Source: Phycisphaerae bacterium
GTDB taxonomy: Bacteria; Planctomycetota; Phycisphaerae; UBA1845; JAFGLZ01
Reading direction: 5' to 3'
DNA: 64,000 bases
Assembly (NCBI GenBank): GCA_016927755.1
Contig: JAFGLZ010000117.1
Span: 1 to 64,000, forward strand
The position numbers and the translations under genes are program-made. The stretch's first letter is position 1, and the number at the start of each line of letters is the position of its first letter. The notes beneath the pieces are model-generated. The model searched no databases, was not told the origin of the DNA, and saw only the letters and a list, made by a program, of their open reading frames with translations. This document shows, in pieces, positions 27,760-37,573 of this stretch.

Positions 27760-30471
27760 CTACTCGACTACGGTCGGCTTGATACCGATCTGGACTTTCT
27801 CGGGCTGGGGCGTGACCACGGTGATGATGGCCTTCGTGATGAACTCCTTGGCGACGCGCTTGACGTCGTCGAGCGTCACCGCCCGGACGCGCTCGGCGTA
27901 CTTCTCGCCGGCTTCGTAGCCCAGGCCGTAGAGCTCGTCCAGCGCGACCCGCGTGGCCATCTGCCCGATCGTACGGCTTTGCAGTCGCTCGGTCGTGATC
28001 ATGATGCCCTGGGCCCGCTCCAGTTCCTCGGGCGTGATCTTGCCGGCGATCGCCTTCTCGCACTGCTCCCGGATGATCCGATAGACCTCGCCGACCCGCT
28101 CCGGCTGACACCCGGCGTAGATGCCGTAGTATCCCGGCGCCAGCCCGACGAAATCCATCGCGTGGACCTCGTACACCAAGTCGCGCGTCCCCTCCCGAAG
28201 CTCCCGATGCAGCCAGCCGCCCGGCAGACTGGCTCCGGACATGATGCAGTCCAGCGTGTCCATCGCGTAGCGATCCGCCACGTCGGTGTACTTGACGCCG
28301 CGATAGCCCATCATGATCCCCGCGACTGCCGGCTGCTTCGACTTCCTGACGTAGAGCGTGTCCTCGGCGATCGGGGCGTCGGTCGAGAGGTTCAGCGCCG
28401 GCGCCTGCCCCGCGGGCAGCGCCGCCAGCGCGGCTCGGACGAGCTTCTCGGCCTCGGCGACGTCGACGTCGCCGAACAGTGCCAGCACGCCGTTGCCGCC
28501 TCGAACGTAAGCGGCATGATAAGCCTTCAGTGCGTCGGTCGTCAGGGCCTTGACCGACTCGGCCCGCCCGATGCTCATGAACCGATAGGGACTCTTTGCG
28601 AAGAACTGTCGCTTGAAGAACGCCTGCAACTCGCTCCGCCACTCGTCGTCGATCTGGTCGATGGCGTTGAGCACTCGCGGACGGAGACGATCCAGCTCCG
28701 CCTGTGGGAACGTCGGGCTCAGCACGACGTCGGCGAAGACCGGCATCGCCTCGGCCAAGTCCTCCTTCAGGACGCTGGCCGTGAAGTAGATCGTGTTGTT
28801 GCCGCTCGACCCGCTGATCGAGCCGCCCCGCGAATCGAAGAAGGCGGCGATCTCTTCGGCCGACCGCGTCTTGGTGCCTCGCGTGGCCAGGCTCGCCGCC
28901 AGGTTCGTGATGCCGTTGTCCTTGTCCGTCTCGGCCAGGACGCCGCCCGTGAAGAATGCCTGCACGGTCACGATCGGCACCGACGGATCTCGGCGCAGCA
29001 GCACTCGCAGGCCGTTGTCGAGCGTCACCTTCTTGATCGGGCCGATCTGATCGGCCTTGGCCGTCGCCGCCTGCTCCGCCTCGACCTCGGCGGGAACCAC
29101 GGCGACCGTCGCCAGAACGGACGGATCGAGGTACTTGCGGGCCATCTCTCGAACTTGCTCGGCCGTGACCTTCTGGATATTCACCACATACGCGTCGCTG
29201 AAGTGCGGGTCGCCCGTACTGATCAGGTCGGACGCCATATTGCCGGCGATCGCCTCGGCCGTCTGCTGATCGAAGACGTGCTCCGCCGCCTTCTGACGCT
29301 TGGCCTTGGCCAGCTCGTCGGCCGAGATCAGGTCGGCACGCACCTTCTTGATCTCATCGAGGATCGCCTGCCGGCACGCCTCGCGCTTGTCCGGAGCGGA
29401 GACCGCCATCACGGCAAAGATCCCCCGGCCCCAATGCGGGGTCCAACTGAAGCTCTGCAATACGTACGCGAGCTGTTTCTCCCGTACGATCGACTGGACC
29501 ATCCGCGAGCTGCGACCCTCGGTCAGGACGTAGCTCAGGACGTCCAGGGCATAGAGGTCGGGGTGGGTCAGCTCGATGCTCGGCCAGCACATCTGCATCA
29601 GGGCGGTGCTCTGCGACATCTTCATCCGCTTGACGACCGTCCGCGGCGTCACGAGCGGCGGCTGCTCGGGCAGTACGACTTCGGGGACCGATCGCCGCGC
29701 GAAGTGGGCAAACTCCGAGCGGGCCACGTCCAGCATCTTCTCCGCGTCGACGTCGCCGACGATGGCCACCACGACATTGTCCGGCACGTACCGCTCGCGC
29801 CAGTAGGCGACGATCTCGTCCTTGGTCAGCGTCTGCACGATCGGCTTGTATCCGATCACCGGGAACCGGGCCGGATGCTCGTCGTACATCGTCTCCATCA
29901 TCATCTGCCAGAGCTGCCGCTGTGGGTTGCCCACGTCGCGCTCCAGCTCGCGCTGAACGACGCCCCACTCGCGCTTGAATTCCGAGTCGGGAAACGCCGC
30001 GTTGGTGATCCAGTCGGCCAGCAGGTTGGTCGCCTTGGCCAGGTTCTCGCGATCTGTGTTGATGTAGTACGTCGTGTACCAGAGGCTGGTCATGGCGTTG
30101 CTATTGCCGCCGAGCTCCTCGAGGATGGCCTTGCTCTGGGCCTCGGTCCGCGTCGTCGTCGTGCCGCCGTGCAGCAGGTGCTCGAACAGGTGGCTCAGGC
30201 CCGCGCCCAGGTGCTTGCCCTCGTAGATGCTGCCGGTCTTGACGTACATCCGCACCGAGACGACCGGGGCCGTTCGGTGCTCCTTGGCGATGACGGTCAG
30301 TCCGTTCTCGAGAACGGCCACGATCTCGTCGGGCCGATCGATCAGACGCTTCTGAACGTCGAGCTTTCCGCCCGCGGGCTTCGTCTGGGCCTGCTCACTC
30401 CCGGGCAACAACACCGGGGCGACGAGCAGCACGACCATCCGCGCCGGCCACCCGGCTCTTACCGACCTCAT
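27760..30471 (-). CDS. M16 family zinc peptidase, two-domain
   Basis: A 903-residue protein with a signal peptide (about 1-28). Two M16 units follow. The first carries the inverted zinc motif HLFEH (His94, Glu97, His98) in GAGLSHLFEHLLHGG, with the distal Glu in NLLADW...REW. The second (about 480-900) lacks the motif and is the usual inactive partner. Such peptidases clamp and cut short unfolded peptides in the periplasm. The start is three bases after the stop of the response regulator gene, so the genes form an operon with the cyclohydrolase. Confidence 0.9.
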   Translation of the reverse strand: MRSVRAGWPARMVVLLVAPVLLPGSEQAQTKPAGGKLDVQKRLIDRPDEIVAVLENGLTVIAKEHRTAPVVSVRMYVKTGSIYEGKHLGAGLSHLFEHLLHGGTTTTRTEAQSKAILEELGGNSNAMTSLWYTTYYINTDRENLAKATNLLADWITNAAFPDSEFKREWGVVQRELERDVGNPQRQLWQMMMETMYDEHPARFPVIGYKPIVQTLTKDEIVAYWRERYVPDNVVVAIVGDVDAEKMLDVARSEFAHFARRSVPEVVLPEQPPLVTPRTVVKRMKMSQSTALMQMCWPSIELTHPDLYALDVLSYVLTEGRSSRMVQSIVREKQLAYVLQSFSWTPHWGRGIFAVMAVSAPDKREACRQAILDEIKKVRADLISADELAKAKRQKAAEHVFDQQTAEAIAGNMASDLISTGDPHFSDAYVVNIQKVTAEQVREMARKYLDPSVLATVAVVPAEVEAEQAATAKADQIGPIKKVTLDNGLRVLLRRDPSVPIVTVQAFFTGGVLAETDKDNGITNLAASLATRGTKTRSAEEIAAFFDSRGGSISGSSGNNTIYFTASVLKEDLAEAMPVFADVVLSPTFPQAELDRLRPRVLNAIDQIDDEWRSELQAFFKRQFFAKSPYRFMSIGRAESVKALTTDALKAYHAAYVRGGNGVLALFGDVDVAEAEKLVRAALAALPAGQAPALNLSTDAPIAEDTLYVRKSKQPAVAGIMMGYRGVKYTDVADRYAMDTLDCIMSGASLPGGWLHRELREGTRDLVYEVHAMDFVGLAPGYYGIYAGCQPERVGEVYRIIREQCEKAIAGKITPEELERAQGIMITTERLQSRTIGQMATRVALDELYGLGYEAGEKYAERVRAVTLDDVKRVAKEFITKAIITVVTPQPEKVQIGIKPTVVE

Positions 30472-30474
30472 CGC

Positions 30475-30963
30475 CTACTCCTCCTCTGGCCCGCCCATCT
30501 CATCCATTTCGCTCTCGAGCTCGTCCATGTAGGCCAGACTGCGATCCATCTGACCTTTCAGATGCCGGACGTTCAGCAGGCTCCTGACCCTGTCTAGCAG
30601 ATCCTGCTTCATGATCGGCTTGGTCAGGTAATCGTCCGTGCCGCATTCGAGCCCGCGCTCCATGTCCATCGGCTCGTTGAGTGCCGTGACCATAACGATG
30701 ATGACGTCCTTGGTGGCCTCCTCCGTCTTGATCTGCTTACACACCTCGAAGCCGGAGACTTTGGGCATCATGATGTCGAGCAGCACGAGATCCGGATGCT
30801 CGGCGCGGATCACCTCGAGCGTCCGTTCGCCGTCCGTGGCGCGGAGGGTCTCGACGTTCGGAAGATCCTCGAGATACGCCTCCATCAGCTCGAGGTTCTG
30901 CAGGTTGTCGTCCGCGATCAGCACCTTGCTCCGAGGCAAGGACGATGGATCTTGGCTGGTCAT
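30475..30963 (-). CDS. Single-domain response regulator (receiver) with C-terminal helix
   Basis: A 162-residue protein. The receiver domain (about 12-130) has acidic residues DD at 18-19, phosphoacceptor Asp63 in LVLLDIMMPKVSG, Thr in VMVTALNE and Lys in YLTKPI. There is no DNA-binding domain. The last 35 residues form an acidic, probably coiled-coil helix ending in EMGGPEEE. It may signal by protein contact. No histidine kinase is nearby. ATG 30963 is used. An upstream extension to 31068 is open but not family-like. Confidence 0.9.
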   Translation of the reverse strand: MTSQDPSSLPRSKVLIADDNLQNLELMEAYLEDLPNVETLRATDGERTLEVIRAEHPDLVLLDIMMPKVSGFEVCKQIKTEEATKDVIIVMVTALNEPMDMERGLECGTDDYLTKPIMKQDLLDRVRSLLNVRHLKGQMDRSLAYMDELESEMDEMGGPEEE

Positions 30964-31032
30964 GAGTCGGATTCCTTGCGGCCATGGCACCGGGTCGGGT
31001 CCGCGCCGGCGCGAATCGTCACCAAGTAGCGG

Positions 31033-31061
31033 ATCATACACGCATGCGGCGGTGGGGCCAA
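31033..31061 (-). promoter_or_regulatory. Sigma70 promoter for the regulator-peptidase-cyclohydrolase operon
   Basis: Minus strand: TTGGCC (31061-31056), 17-base spacer, TATGAT (31038-31033). The -10 matches at five of six and the -35 at four of six. It lies about 70 bases upstream of the response regulator start and is the only good promoter seen ahead of the three-gene set. Confidence 0.55.
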
Positions 31062-31095
31062 CAGGCAAGCCCGCGGGGCCAAGGCGCCCGCCGAC

Positions 31096-32232
31096 TCACC
31101 AGTTCGTGAATCCGCCGTCGTCGCGGGTCCAACGCGGCGGGTTCCACATCTGCATCGGTCGCTTGCGGGCCTCGGCCTCGTCGAAGGTCACTCCGAGACC
31201 CGGCGCCGTCGGCAACTGGAAGGCGTTCCCGATCAAATGCAACTGCTCCGGAAAGACCTCGGGAAGCATCCCCACGCCGCCGCCCAACTCCTGCACGGCA
31301 AAGTTATTCACGGCGAAATCGAGATGAACGCACGCCGCCGTGCTCACCGGGCCCAGCGGATTGTGCGGCACCAGATCGATGTAGTGCACCTCGCACCAGC
31401 CGGCGATCTTGCGGGCCTCGCTCAGCCCGCCCACGTTGCACAGGTCGATTCGGGCGTAGTCGCACAAGCGCCCCTCGATGATCTGACGGAACGCCCACTT
31501 GCTGCCGTACTGCTCCCCGATCGCCAGCGGAACCGATGTATGCTCGCGGACCGTCCTCAGCGCGGCGGGCTCTTCGCTCCGGATCGGGTCCTCGATGAAG
31601 AACGGGCGGTCGTCCTCGATTCCCCGGCAGAGCTGGATCGCGTGGATCGGGCTCAGCCTCGTGTGCACGTCCATGCACAGGCGGATGCCGCGACCCACGG
31701 CCGCTCTCACCGCATGCCAGCCGCGAATTGCGTGCTCGATCACGTCCGCCGGCTCGAATCGGCCTCGACCCGTGCAGCCCGGCGCGGTTCGGATGTACCG
31801 CCAACCCTCCTTGACCTTCTGAAGCGCCGATTTGACGGCGGCGTCGGTGTCTTCGCCCAACTCGGCGAACCCGACGTACACGTCCACCCGGTCGCGACAC
31901 TTGCCTCCGAGGAGCTGATACACCGGCACGCCGAGCGCCTTGCCCTTGATGTCCCAGAGCGCGATGTCCACCGCCGACAGCGCCGCCGACTGGACCGTTC
32001 CGCCTGGGAAGAAGCCTCCGCGGAAGAGCGTTTGCCAGATGTCCTCGATCTCGAACGGGTCGCGGCCCACCAGCACCGGCTTGAAGTGCTCGATGGTGCC
32101 CTGCATTGCCAGCTCACGCCCGCTGATGCCCCCCTCGCCGATCCCGTAGACGCCCTCGTCGGTCTCGACCTTGACGATGAAGATGTCGCGTCCGCTGTGG
32201 ATCGGGAACGGTTTGACGTCGGTGATTCTCAT
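31096..32232 (-). CDS. Enolase-superfamily dehydratase, galactonate-dehydratase-like
   Basis: A 378-residue enzyme of the mandelate racemase/muconate lactonizing subgroup. MRITDVKPFPIHSG begins the capping domain. The barrel shows metal ligands in CMDVHTRLSP (Asp), FIEDPIRSEE (Glu) and IGEQYGSKW (Glu), and the NPLGPVST His-like position in VPHNPLGPV, as in D-galactonate and related dehydratases. Likely removes water from an aldonic acid. GGAG lies nine bases before ATG 32232. A weaker start at 32283 would add 17 residues. Confidence 0.85.
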   Translation of the reverse strand: MRITDVKPFPIHSGRDIFIVKVETDEGVYGIGEGGISGRELAMQGTIEHFKPVLVGRDPFEIEDIWQTLFRGGFFPGGTVQSAALSAVDIALWDIKGKALGVPVYQLLGGKCRDRVDVYVGFAELGEDTDAAVKSALQKVKEGWRYIRTAPGCTGRGRFEPADVIEHAIRGWHAVRAAVGRGIRLCMDVHTRLSPIHAIQLCRGIEDDRPFFIEDPIRSEEPAALRTVREHTSVPLAIGEQYGSKWAFRQIIEGRLCDYARIDLCNVGGLSEARKIAGWCEVHYIDLVPHNPLGPVSTAACVHLDFAVNNFAVQELGGGVGMLPEVFPEQLHLIGNAFQLPTAPGLGVTFDEAEARKRPMQMWNPPRWTRDDGGFTNW

Positions 32233-32430
32233 TTTCTGCGACTCCACTTCGTTCAGCGGCGGGTTCTGACTACTAGCTGCCATTTCGCGAGGGGCAGCCA
32301 GGCGCGCCGCACTCGGTTTTCCGCGTCACAGGTGGACAGTCTAGAGTGTTTCGCACGGCATTTCGACACCTGGGGCGGTCGACTCGTCAAGGGTCTGTAT
32401 TATGGCGTGCATTTCCGTTATTCATGAGCC

Positions 32431-34314
32431 ATGAGTCTTCGGTCCCACAAAGGAACCCTTCTCGCCGTTCTCGCGTTCGTCGGATCGTTGGCCTATCTGG
32501 TCGGCGGGATTCGCGTGGGCAGCGGCGGCGGGGACGCGCCCCCATTTCACATGGACGAGGCCCACAAGGCCGGCGAGGCGTATTACTACCATCTGTTCTT
32601 CGAGCGGCGCAATCCGGATGACCCCGCCTGGACGCAAGACTTCTATGCGCGCACCAATCCGCCGGTAGGCAAATACATCTTTGGGGCGGTGTTGGCCGCC
32701 GCCGGACACGCCGTTCGCGATCAGCAATTGCAGCGCGATTTCGATGAGCATTGGCGCAAGCCGGACGAACTCCGCAAGCGCGTACCCGACGCCGTGCTTC
32801 GAGCTACCCGTGGAACCAGTGCGGTGTTCGGGGCCCTCATCTGCACGCTGGTTTTCATCATGGCGCATCGGACAGCGGGTGTGGCCGCCGGGCTGATCGC
32901 CCTTGTGCTCCTGCTGGGCAATCCGTACTTCGAACGGTACGTCCAGCGCGGATTGACCGATTCGATCCTCATGTTCCACCTGGCGTTGATTGTTCCGGCA
33001 AGCTTCTGGGCAACCAGGCTGCTCAGGCGACACTGGCAGGCCGGTCCCGAGAGTGAGGGCATCCGGCGATGGTTCGTTCTGGTCCTGGGCACGGTTTTGG
33101 TTCCAGGCTTAGTCATCGCGCTGGCGGCGGGCACGAAACTGAATGGCGGCCTGACCGCCCTCGTCTACGTGGGGAGCTTGATCCTGACGGCGTCGGCCCC
33201 CGCTGGAGTCAAGCCTTGGTGGCGGCGGTTGGGCTTGACGGCCCTGGTCGCGTGTCTGGCGGGGGCGGTGGCGGCGGTCGTCTTCGTGGCCATCAACCCC
33301 TATTTCTACCATGACCCGTTCGGTCGGATGGTCGGAGCGTTGGCGACCTACCGGGACTGGATGATCTTGCAGCAGATCAGTCCCGGTGGCGGAACGTTCT
33401 CTCTACATCAAAGGGTGACGGCCGTCTTCCACTCCGCGCTTCTCGGCGGCCTCCTTCCCTTGCCTCGGTTCATGGGTATGGCGGGGGGCTGGCTGACTGT
33501 CCTAGGTTTTTCGGCTGGTGTCGTAACGCTTGCCGGGCGGTGCCTGCCCCGCCGCCCCGCCGGCGACGGCTCCGCGGCGACTGATTCGGGACACCCGCCG
33601 GACGGCAGTGACGCTCGTGTGATCGCTTGCTGGGTCGTCGTCTGCATCGGGTGCATCACACTATGGCTGCCGCTGGTGTGGGATCGTTACCTGCTGCCGC
33701 CCTATCTTGGCATCGCTCTGATCACGGCTATCGGCCTGGCCAGCTTGCCGACGATGGCGGTTTCGGTCCTGGACCTATGCGCCGGCAAGATCAAGGGACG
33801 GGATCTACAACGCGTCTTGGCCGGTTCGCTGGTGGCCGTGGGGGCCTGGATCGTCCTGGCCTTTACGAGTTGGGTGATCAGTCCGCTTCTGCTGGAGGAT
33901 CCCAGCAGTTGGACCGATCCCGACAGCGTCGCTTCCCGCTCGGATTCGCCTATTGTGCGCCGCAACTTCGGGGTCTTCTTGTGGAGCGTGGGATTCAAGA
34001 AGCAGGCAGTCGAGGAATTCGAGGAGGCGGTGGCCCTCTTGGGCTGTTCCTCGGGGGATCGACCTGGGCTTGCTGTACAACGATGCTGTCTGCTGTATAA
34101 TCTCGCTCGCGCGTGCGCGGGCGTCGGGCGGCGCGCCGAGGGGATTGATGCTCTTGGCAAGCACGTCAACATGTTGAGAGAGCTTCGTGAGCAAATGGTG
34201 TCCGGCGACCCCTTCGTGCGAGGCGCGTTCGACGCCACAATCGCCGAGCGTCAGGGGATGCTGGACAGCATGGTTGAGGCTCGGCCCGGCGGGGCCGGCC
34301 GAGCGAGACAATGA
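32431..34314 (+). CDS. PMT/ArnT-like membrane glycosyltransferase with C-terminal TPR-like tail
   Basis: A 627-residue protein with about eleven membrane helices. The first loop contains HMDEAHKAGEAYYY, resembling the D-E/D-D catalytic loop 1 of GT39/GT83 transferases, and the loop around ARTNPPVGKYI is also typical. Residues about 520-615 are soluble and helical, with SDSPIVRRNFGVFLWSVGFKKQAVEEFEEAVALLG, a TPR-type pair. It may move a sugar from a lipid carrier to protein or lipid. The GT2 gene 132 bases on could make the donor. No strong ribosome-binding site at the start. Confidence 0.75.
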   Translation: MSLRSHKGTLLAVLAFVGSLAYLVGGIRVGSGGGDAPPFHMDEAHKAGEAYYYHLFFERRNPDDPAWTQDFYARTNPPVGKYIFGAVLAAAGHAVRDQQLQRDFDEHWRKPDELRKRVPDAVLRATRGTSAVFGALICTLVFIMAHRTAGVAAGLIALVLLLGNPYFERYVQRGLTDSILMFHLALIVPASFWATRLLRRHWQAGPESEGIRRWFVLVLGTVLVPGLVIALAAGTKLNGGLTALVYVGSLILTASAPAGVKPWWRRLGLTALVACLAGAVAAVVFVAINPYFYHDPFGRMVGALATYRDWMILQQISPGGGTFSLHQRVTAVFHSALLGGLLPLPRFMGMAGGWLTVLGFSAGVVTLAGRCLPRRPAGDGSAATDSGHPPDGSDARVIACWVVVCIGCITLWLPLVWDRYLLPPYLGIALITAIGLASLPTMAVSVLDLCAGKIKGRDLQRVLAGSLVAVGAWIVLAFTSWVISPLLLEDPSSWTDPDSVASRSDSPIVRRNFGVFLWSVGFKKQAVEEFEEAVALLGCSSGDRPGLAVQRCCLLYNLARACAGVGRRAEGIDALGKHVNMLRELREQMVSGDPFVRGAFDATIAERQGMLDSMVEARPGGAGRARQ

Positions 34315-34446
34315 GTTACCCGCGACACTGGCTAGACACTTGACGAGCCCCGCGCGGGTCGTCAAGCACCCGCGGATTGCGTGGCTTGCGGGGCAGACCG
34401 TTCCGTTTGTGTCGGCGGTAGCACCAAAGCTGGGAGGCCCATTGAC

Positions 34447-35187
34447 GTGTCCGACAAGGTCATCGTGGTCATGCCCGCCTACAACGCGGCGAACACCCTG
34501 GAGCGGACGCTGGAGGACATCCCCCCCGGCGTCGTCGACGAGATCATCGTCGTCGACGACTGCAGCACGGACAACACCGTCGAGATCGCCAAGCGCCTGC
34601 CGGTCGTTCTGATCGAGCACGAGAAGAACCTGGGTTACGGCGGGAACCAGAAGACGTGCTATGACGAGGCCCTCAAGCGGGGCGCGGGCGTCGTCATCAT
34701 GGTGCACCCGGACTATCAATACGACAGCCGGCTGGTGCCGCACTTCGTCGGGCTGCTCAAGCTCGGGGTCTGCGACGTGCTGCTCGGTAACCGCATCCGG
34801 ACGCGACGCGAAGCGCTGTCCTGCGGCATGCCCGTCTACAAGTACCTCTCCAACCGTTTGCTGACCGTCTCCGAGAACATCCTGACGGGGCAGAACCTGG
34901 GCGAGTGGCACAGCGGCTATCGCGGCTACCGTCGAGAGGTTCTCGAAACCGTCCCCTACCGCCGCAACAGCGACGACTTCGTCTTTGACACGCAGTTTCT
35001 CGTGCAGTCGGTCCACTTCGGCTTCAAGATCGGCGACGTGCCCGTGCCCGTGCGGTACATGGACGAGGCCAGCAGCATCAGCTTCCGCCGTAGCGTGACC
35101 TATGGCATGAGCACGCTCGGGGTCATCGCCCGCTACTGGGCGCACCGACTCGGCGTCAAGAAATCCGCGATCTTCAAACCCAGGTGA
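34447..35187 (+). CDS. GT2 glycosyltransferase, polyprenyl-phosphate mannosyl/glucosyl transferase-like
   Basis: A 246-residue cytoplasmic GT2. [22 protein letters not shown] opens the nucleotide-binding fold, [12 protein letters not shown] carries the first Asp pair, and HPDYQYD supplies the metal-binding DxD-like motif. Then [16 protein letters not shown] gives the acceptor loop. The length and absence of membrane helices fit dolichol-phosphate-mannose-synthase-like enzymes. I chose GTG 34447 (VSDKV) because GGGAGG lies nine bases upstream. An ATG at 34381 in frame lacks one. Confidence 0.85.
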   Translation: MSDKVIVVMPAYNAANTLERTLEDIPPGVVDEIIVVDDCSTDNTVEIAKRLPVVLIEHEKNLGYGGNQKTCYDEALKRGAGVVIMVHPDYQYDSRLVPHFVGLLKLGVCDVLLGNRIRTRREALSCGMPVYKYLSNRLLTVSENILTGQNLGEWHSGYRGYRREVLETVPYRRNSDDFVFDTQFLVQSVHFGFKIGDVPVPVRYMDEASSISFRRSVTYGMSTLGVIARYWAHRLGVKKSAIFKPR

Positions 35188-35212
35188 TACGTCGAAACGT
35201 CGACAACGTGTG

Positions 35213-36490
35213 TTAGCGAGCGCCTGCAACCTTCCGCATCGCCCGCCCGATCAGCTCGACGACGGCTTCCGGTACGTCCGCCAGCGCCGGTATGCCGATC
35301 ATCCGCGAGCAGAGGTCCTCCGATACCGGCAGCGAGCCCGGCGCATAACCCAAACCTTTGGCCAAGTCCGGCCTCGTCGGATCGTAAAAGCATCCGCCCA
35401 GCTTCGTCCGATCGAAATCGTTGTAGAGCGGCGCGAGGTGCAGCAGCCCATACGTGAAGTTGAGCGACGAGTATCGGTCGGCGCTCACGGGGGCGCCTTC
35501 CGCCCGGCAGGCATCGGCGAACCGCTCGCGCGACATGCCGAGATCGTCCGGATCGATCACCCACTTGAACTCGAGGTATCCTCCTCGCTCGGCCCCTGGC
35601 AGCGGATCGACCACGCCGACGCCCGGGACGCCCCGAAGCATGTCGTTCAACATCTCGTAGTTCCGCGTGCGAAGCCGGTTCAGCTCCGGTAGACGCTCCA
35701 GATGGATCCGTGCGATGGCCGCGGCGTACGGATGCGCACGGTACTTGCACCCCAGGCTCATGTCCCCGATGCCCGGGAACGTCGGACCAGCTTGGCCCTT
35801 GTCGATCCGCCCGAAATGGCCCAGCAGCAGCATCCGATCGAACAACTCGGCGCTGTCCGTCACGACCATGCCCAGCTCACCGCCGCTCACGGACTTCTGG
35901 CCCTGCATGCTGAAGCAGGCCACGTCGCCGAACGAGCCGACCTTCTTGCCCATGTACGCGGCCCCGTGCGCGTGGCTGGCGTCCTCGATCAGCGCGATCC
36001 CGTGACGGTCGGCGATCGCTCGAAGCCGCGTCATGTCCGGCACGTTGCCCCAGACCTGCACCACGCAGATCGCGCGAGTGCGCTCCGTGATTTTCCGCTC
36101 GACGTCGTCCGGATCGAGGCACAGCGTCCGAGGGTCGATCTCCGCGAAGACGGGCGTCGCGCTGCAGTGCAGCACGGGCGTTACCGTGGCATGCCAGGTA
36201 TAGGCCGGTACGATCACCTCCGTGCCGGGCCCGACGCCGACGGCCATGTAAGCGCTGTGAAGCGTGCTCGTGCCGTTGCAGCACGCCAGACCGTACGTCG
36301 TCCCGACGAAGTCTGCGAACTCCCGCTCGAGCGCCCCGATCACGCCTCCGCTCGGCACGCTCAGGATGCCCTGGTCCATCAGGTCCATCACCGCGCGCTT
36401 CTCGCGGTCTGTCACCTGTTGCCAGCCGTCCACGACGGGCTTGGTGAGCACGGGCCGGCCGCCGTCGATCGCCAGTTTGTCGTTTGCCAT
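35213..36490 (-). CDS. DegT/DnrJ/EryC1/StrS aminotransferase
   Basis: A 425-residue PLP enzyme. The fold begins with LAIDGGRPV, Asp170 in IEDASHAHGA contacts the cofactor, and Lys199 in FSMQGQKSVSGGELG is the PLP-binding lysine. The opening and the SMQGQKSVSGGEGG-like motif resemble AHBA-synthase and inosamine aminotransferases more than sugar-nucleotide members. The precise substrate is unknown. GAGGGAC precedes ATG 36490. The upstream gene on the same strand is an APH-type kinase, 22 bases away. Confidence 0.85.
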   Translation of the reverse strand: MANDKLAIDGGRPVLTKPVVDGWQQVTDREKRAVMDLMDQGILSVPSGGVIGALEREFADFVGTTYGLACCNGTSTLHSAYMAVGVGPGTEVIVPAYTWHATVTPVLHCSATPVFAEIDPRTLCLDPDDVERKITERTRAICVVQVWGNVPDMTRLRAIADRHGIALIEDASHAHGAAYMGKKVGSFGDVACFSMQGQKSVSGGELGMVVTDSAELFDRMLLLGHFGRIDKGQAGPTFPGIGDMSLGCKYRAHPYAAAIARIHLERLPELNRLRTRNYEMLNDMLRGVPGVGVVDPLPGAERGGYLEFKWVIDPDDLGMSRERFADACRAEGAPVSADRYSSLNFTYGLLHLAPLYNDFDRTKLGGCFYDPTRPDLAKGLGYAPGSLPVSEDLCSRMIGIPALADVPEAVVELIGRAMRKVAGAR

Positions 36491-36512
36491 GTCAACGTCC
36501 CTCTTCGCAGTC

Positions 36513-37532
36513 TCACATTCGCCAAGGCCATCCCGCGCCTTCAAGGAAGTCCAGACTCGCCTCGATGTCGCCGGCCAGGATAGCCATCTTCTGCTCGTCG
36601 GGCACCTTCCGCATCGCCCTGATGCGACAGCACAACCACGTCTCAGCGATCATCGCGGGCAGCAACCGCCGCTCGTGATCGGTCAACGTCACCTGCTCGG
36701 CATAGCCCGACAGAAACATCTCCGTCATGGCCTCGTCGCCCGTCCAGCCCTGAACGAGATGCCAGATGCTGTCCGGATCGAGCGGCCCGGCGCGACGCGC
36801 GGCGAAGAAGATCAACCCCCGAGCCACGTCGTGGATCCGCGGATGGCGATCGCACCAGTCGAAATCGAAGATGCCGCCCACCCGCGGGCCACGATACATG
36901 ACGTTCGCCCAGGTGTAGTCGCCGTGGATGATCAGGTGGTTCAGTCGATCCACCTCCTCATCGGGTAGCGCCGCGGCGACCCGGTCGGCCATTCGCAGCA
37001 TTCGTTCGGCCACGGGGCGCAATACGCCCGACGCCGTGGGGGTCGCCAGGAAGTCGGCGAGCGTGGCCCGGTTCGCGGCCATGTGGAACTCGCGCGGCCA
37101 GTACTTGTGCCCCTCCGGCGTGAAGCCTTCCATTGCACGGTGAAGCCGCCCAAGCTGCCCGCCCGCGTCGGCCACCTGCTCGGCCGAGTCCTGGTCCATC
37201 ATTGCGAGTCCTTCGACGAATGGAAAGACCTCGAACGCCGCCTCGTCGACCATGACCCAGGTCGTCTCGTCATCGCGGACCAGGGGCTCGACCACCGGCA
37301 ACCCGGCACGCGCGAGTCGCCGAATGACGCTATGGTCGAATCGAACGACGGGTTCCGGACAGAACTCCGCCCGGCGCCGCCGGAGCAGGTAAGGCCTGCC
37401 GTCGACCTGAAACATGACTTTGGGCGCAGCGGTCCCGCCCGCCGGTCTCGGCGACGAGTCGGCACGCAGGCCGTAGCGGTCGAGGACCGTCTGAATCAGC
37501 TCGGGTTTCAGGCCTGACGGATCGGTGTACAC
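36513..37532 (-). CDS. APH/CotS-type small-molecule kinase
   Basis: A 339-residue protein with a protein-kinase-like fold. HGDYTWANVMY has catalytic Asp205, and GGIFDFDWCDR has Mg-binding Asp223. Residues 35-55 hold the ATP-binding N-lobe (VMFQVDGRPYLLRRRR). Homoserine kinase, CotS and aminoglycoside phosphotransferases share these motifs. Substrate probably a small alcohol or amino sugar. GTG start at 37532 with GGGAG eight bases before it. Co-directional with the aminotransferase, suggesting one pathway. Confidence 0.85.
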   Translation of the reverse strand: MYTDPSGLKPELIQTVLDRYGLRADSSPRPAGGTAAPKVMFQVDGRPYLLRRRRAEFCPEPVVRFDHSVIRRLARAGLPVVEPLVRDDETTWVMVDEAAFEVFPFVEGLAMMDQDSAEQVADAGGQLGRLHRAMEGFTPEGHKYWPREFHMAANRATLADFLATPTASGVLRPVAERMLRMADRVAAALPDEEVDRLNHLIIHGDYTWANVMYRGPRVGGIFDFDWCDRHPRIHDVARGLIFFAARRAGPLDPDSIWHLVQGWTGDEAMTEMFLSGYAEQVTLTDHERRLLPAMIAETWLCCRIRAMRKVPDEQKMAILAGDIEASLDFLEGAGWPWRM

Positions 37533-37573
37533 GCGAACGCTCCCGCTGGACTCTGCCTCGGTGGGAGGCGATT

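Noticed and set aside
27734-28642. Upstream extension of the cyclohydrolase ORF to 512 residues
   Set aside because: It is low-complexity Arg/Gly/Ala sequence, the shadow of the M16 peptidase in another frame. The family start is ATG 27733 with a ribosome site.
27979-30597. Plus-strand ORF of 872 residues
   Set aside because: Antisense shadow of the M16 peptidase in a high-GC region.
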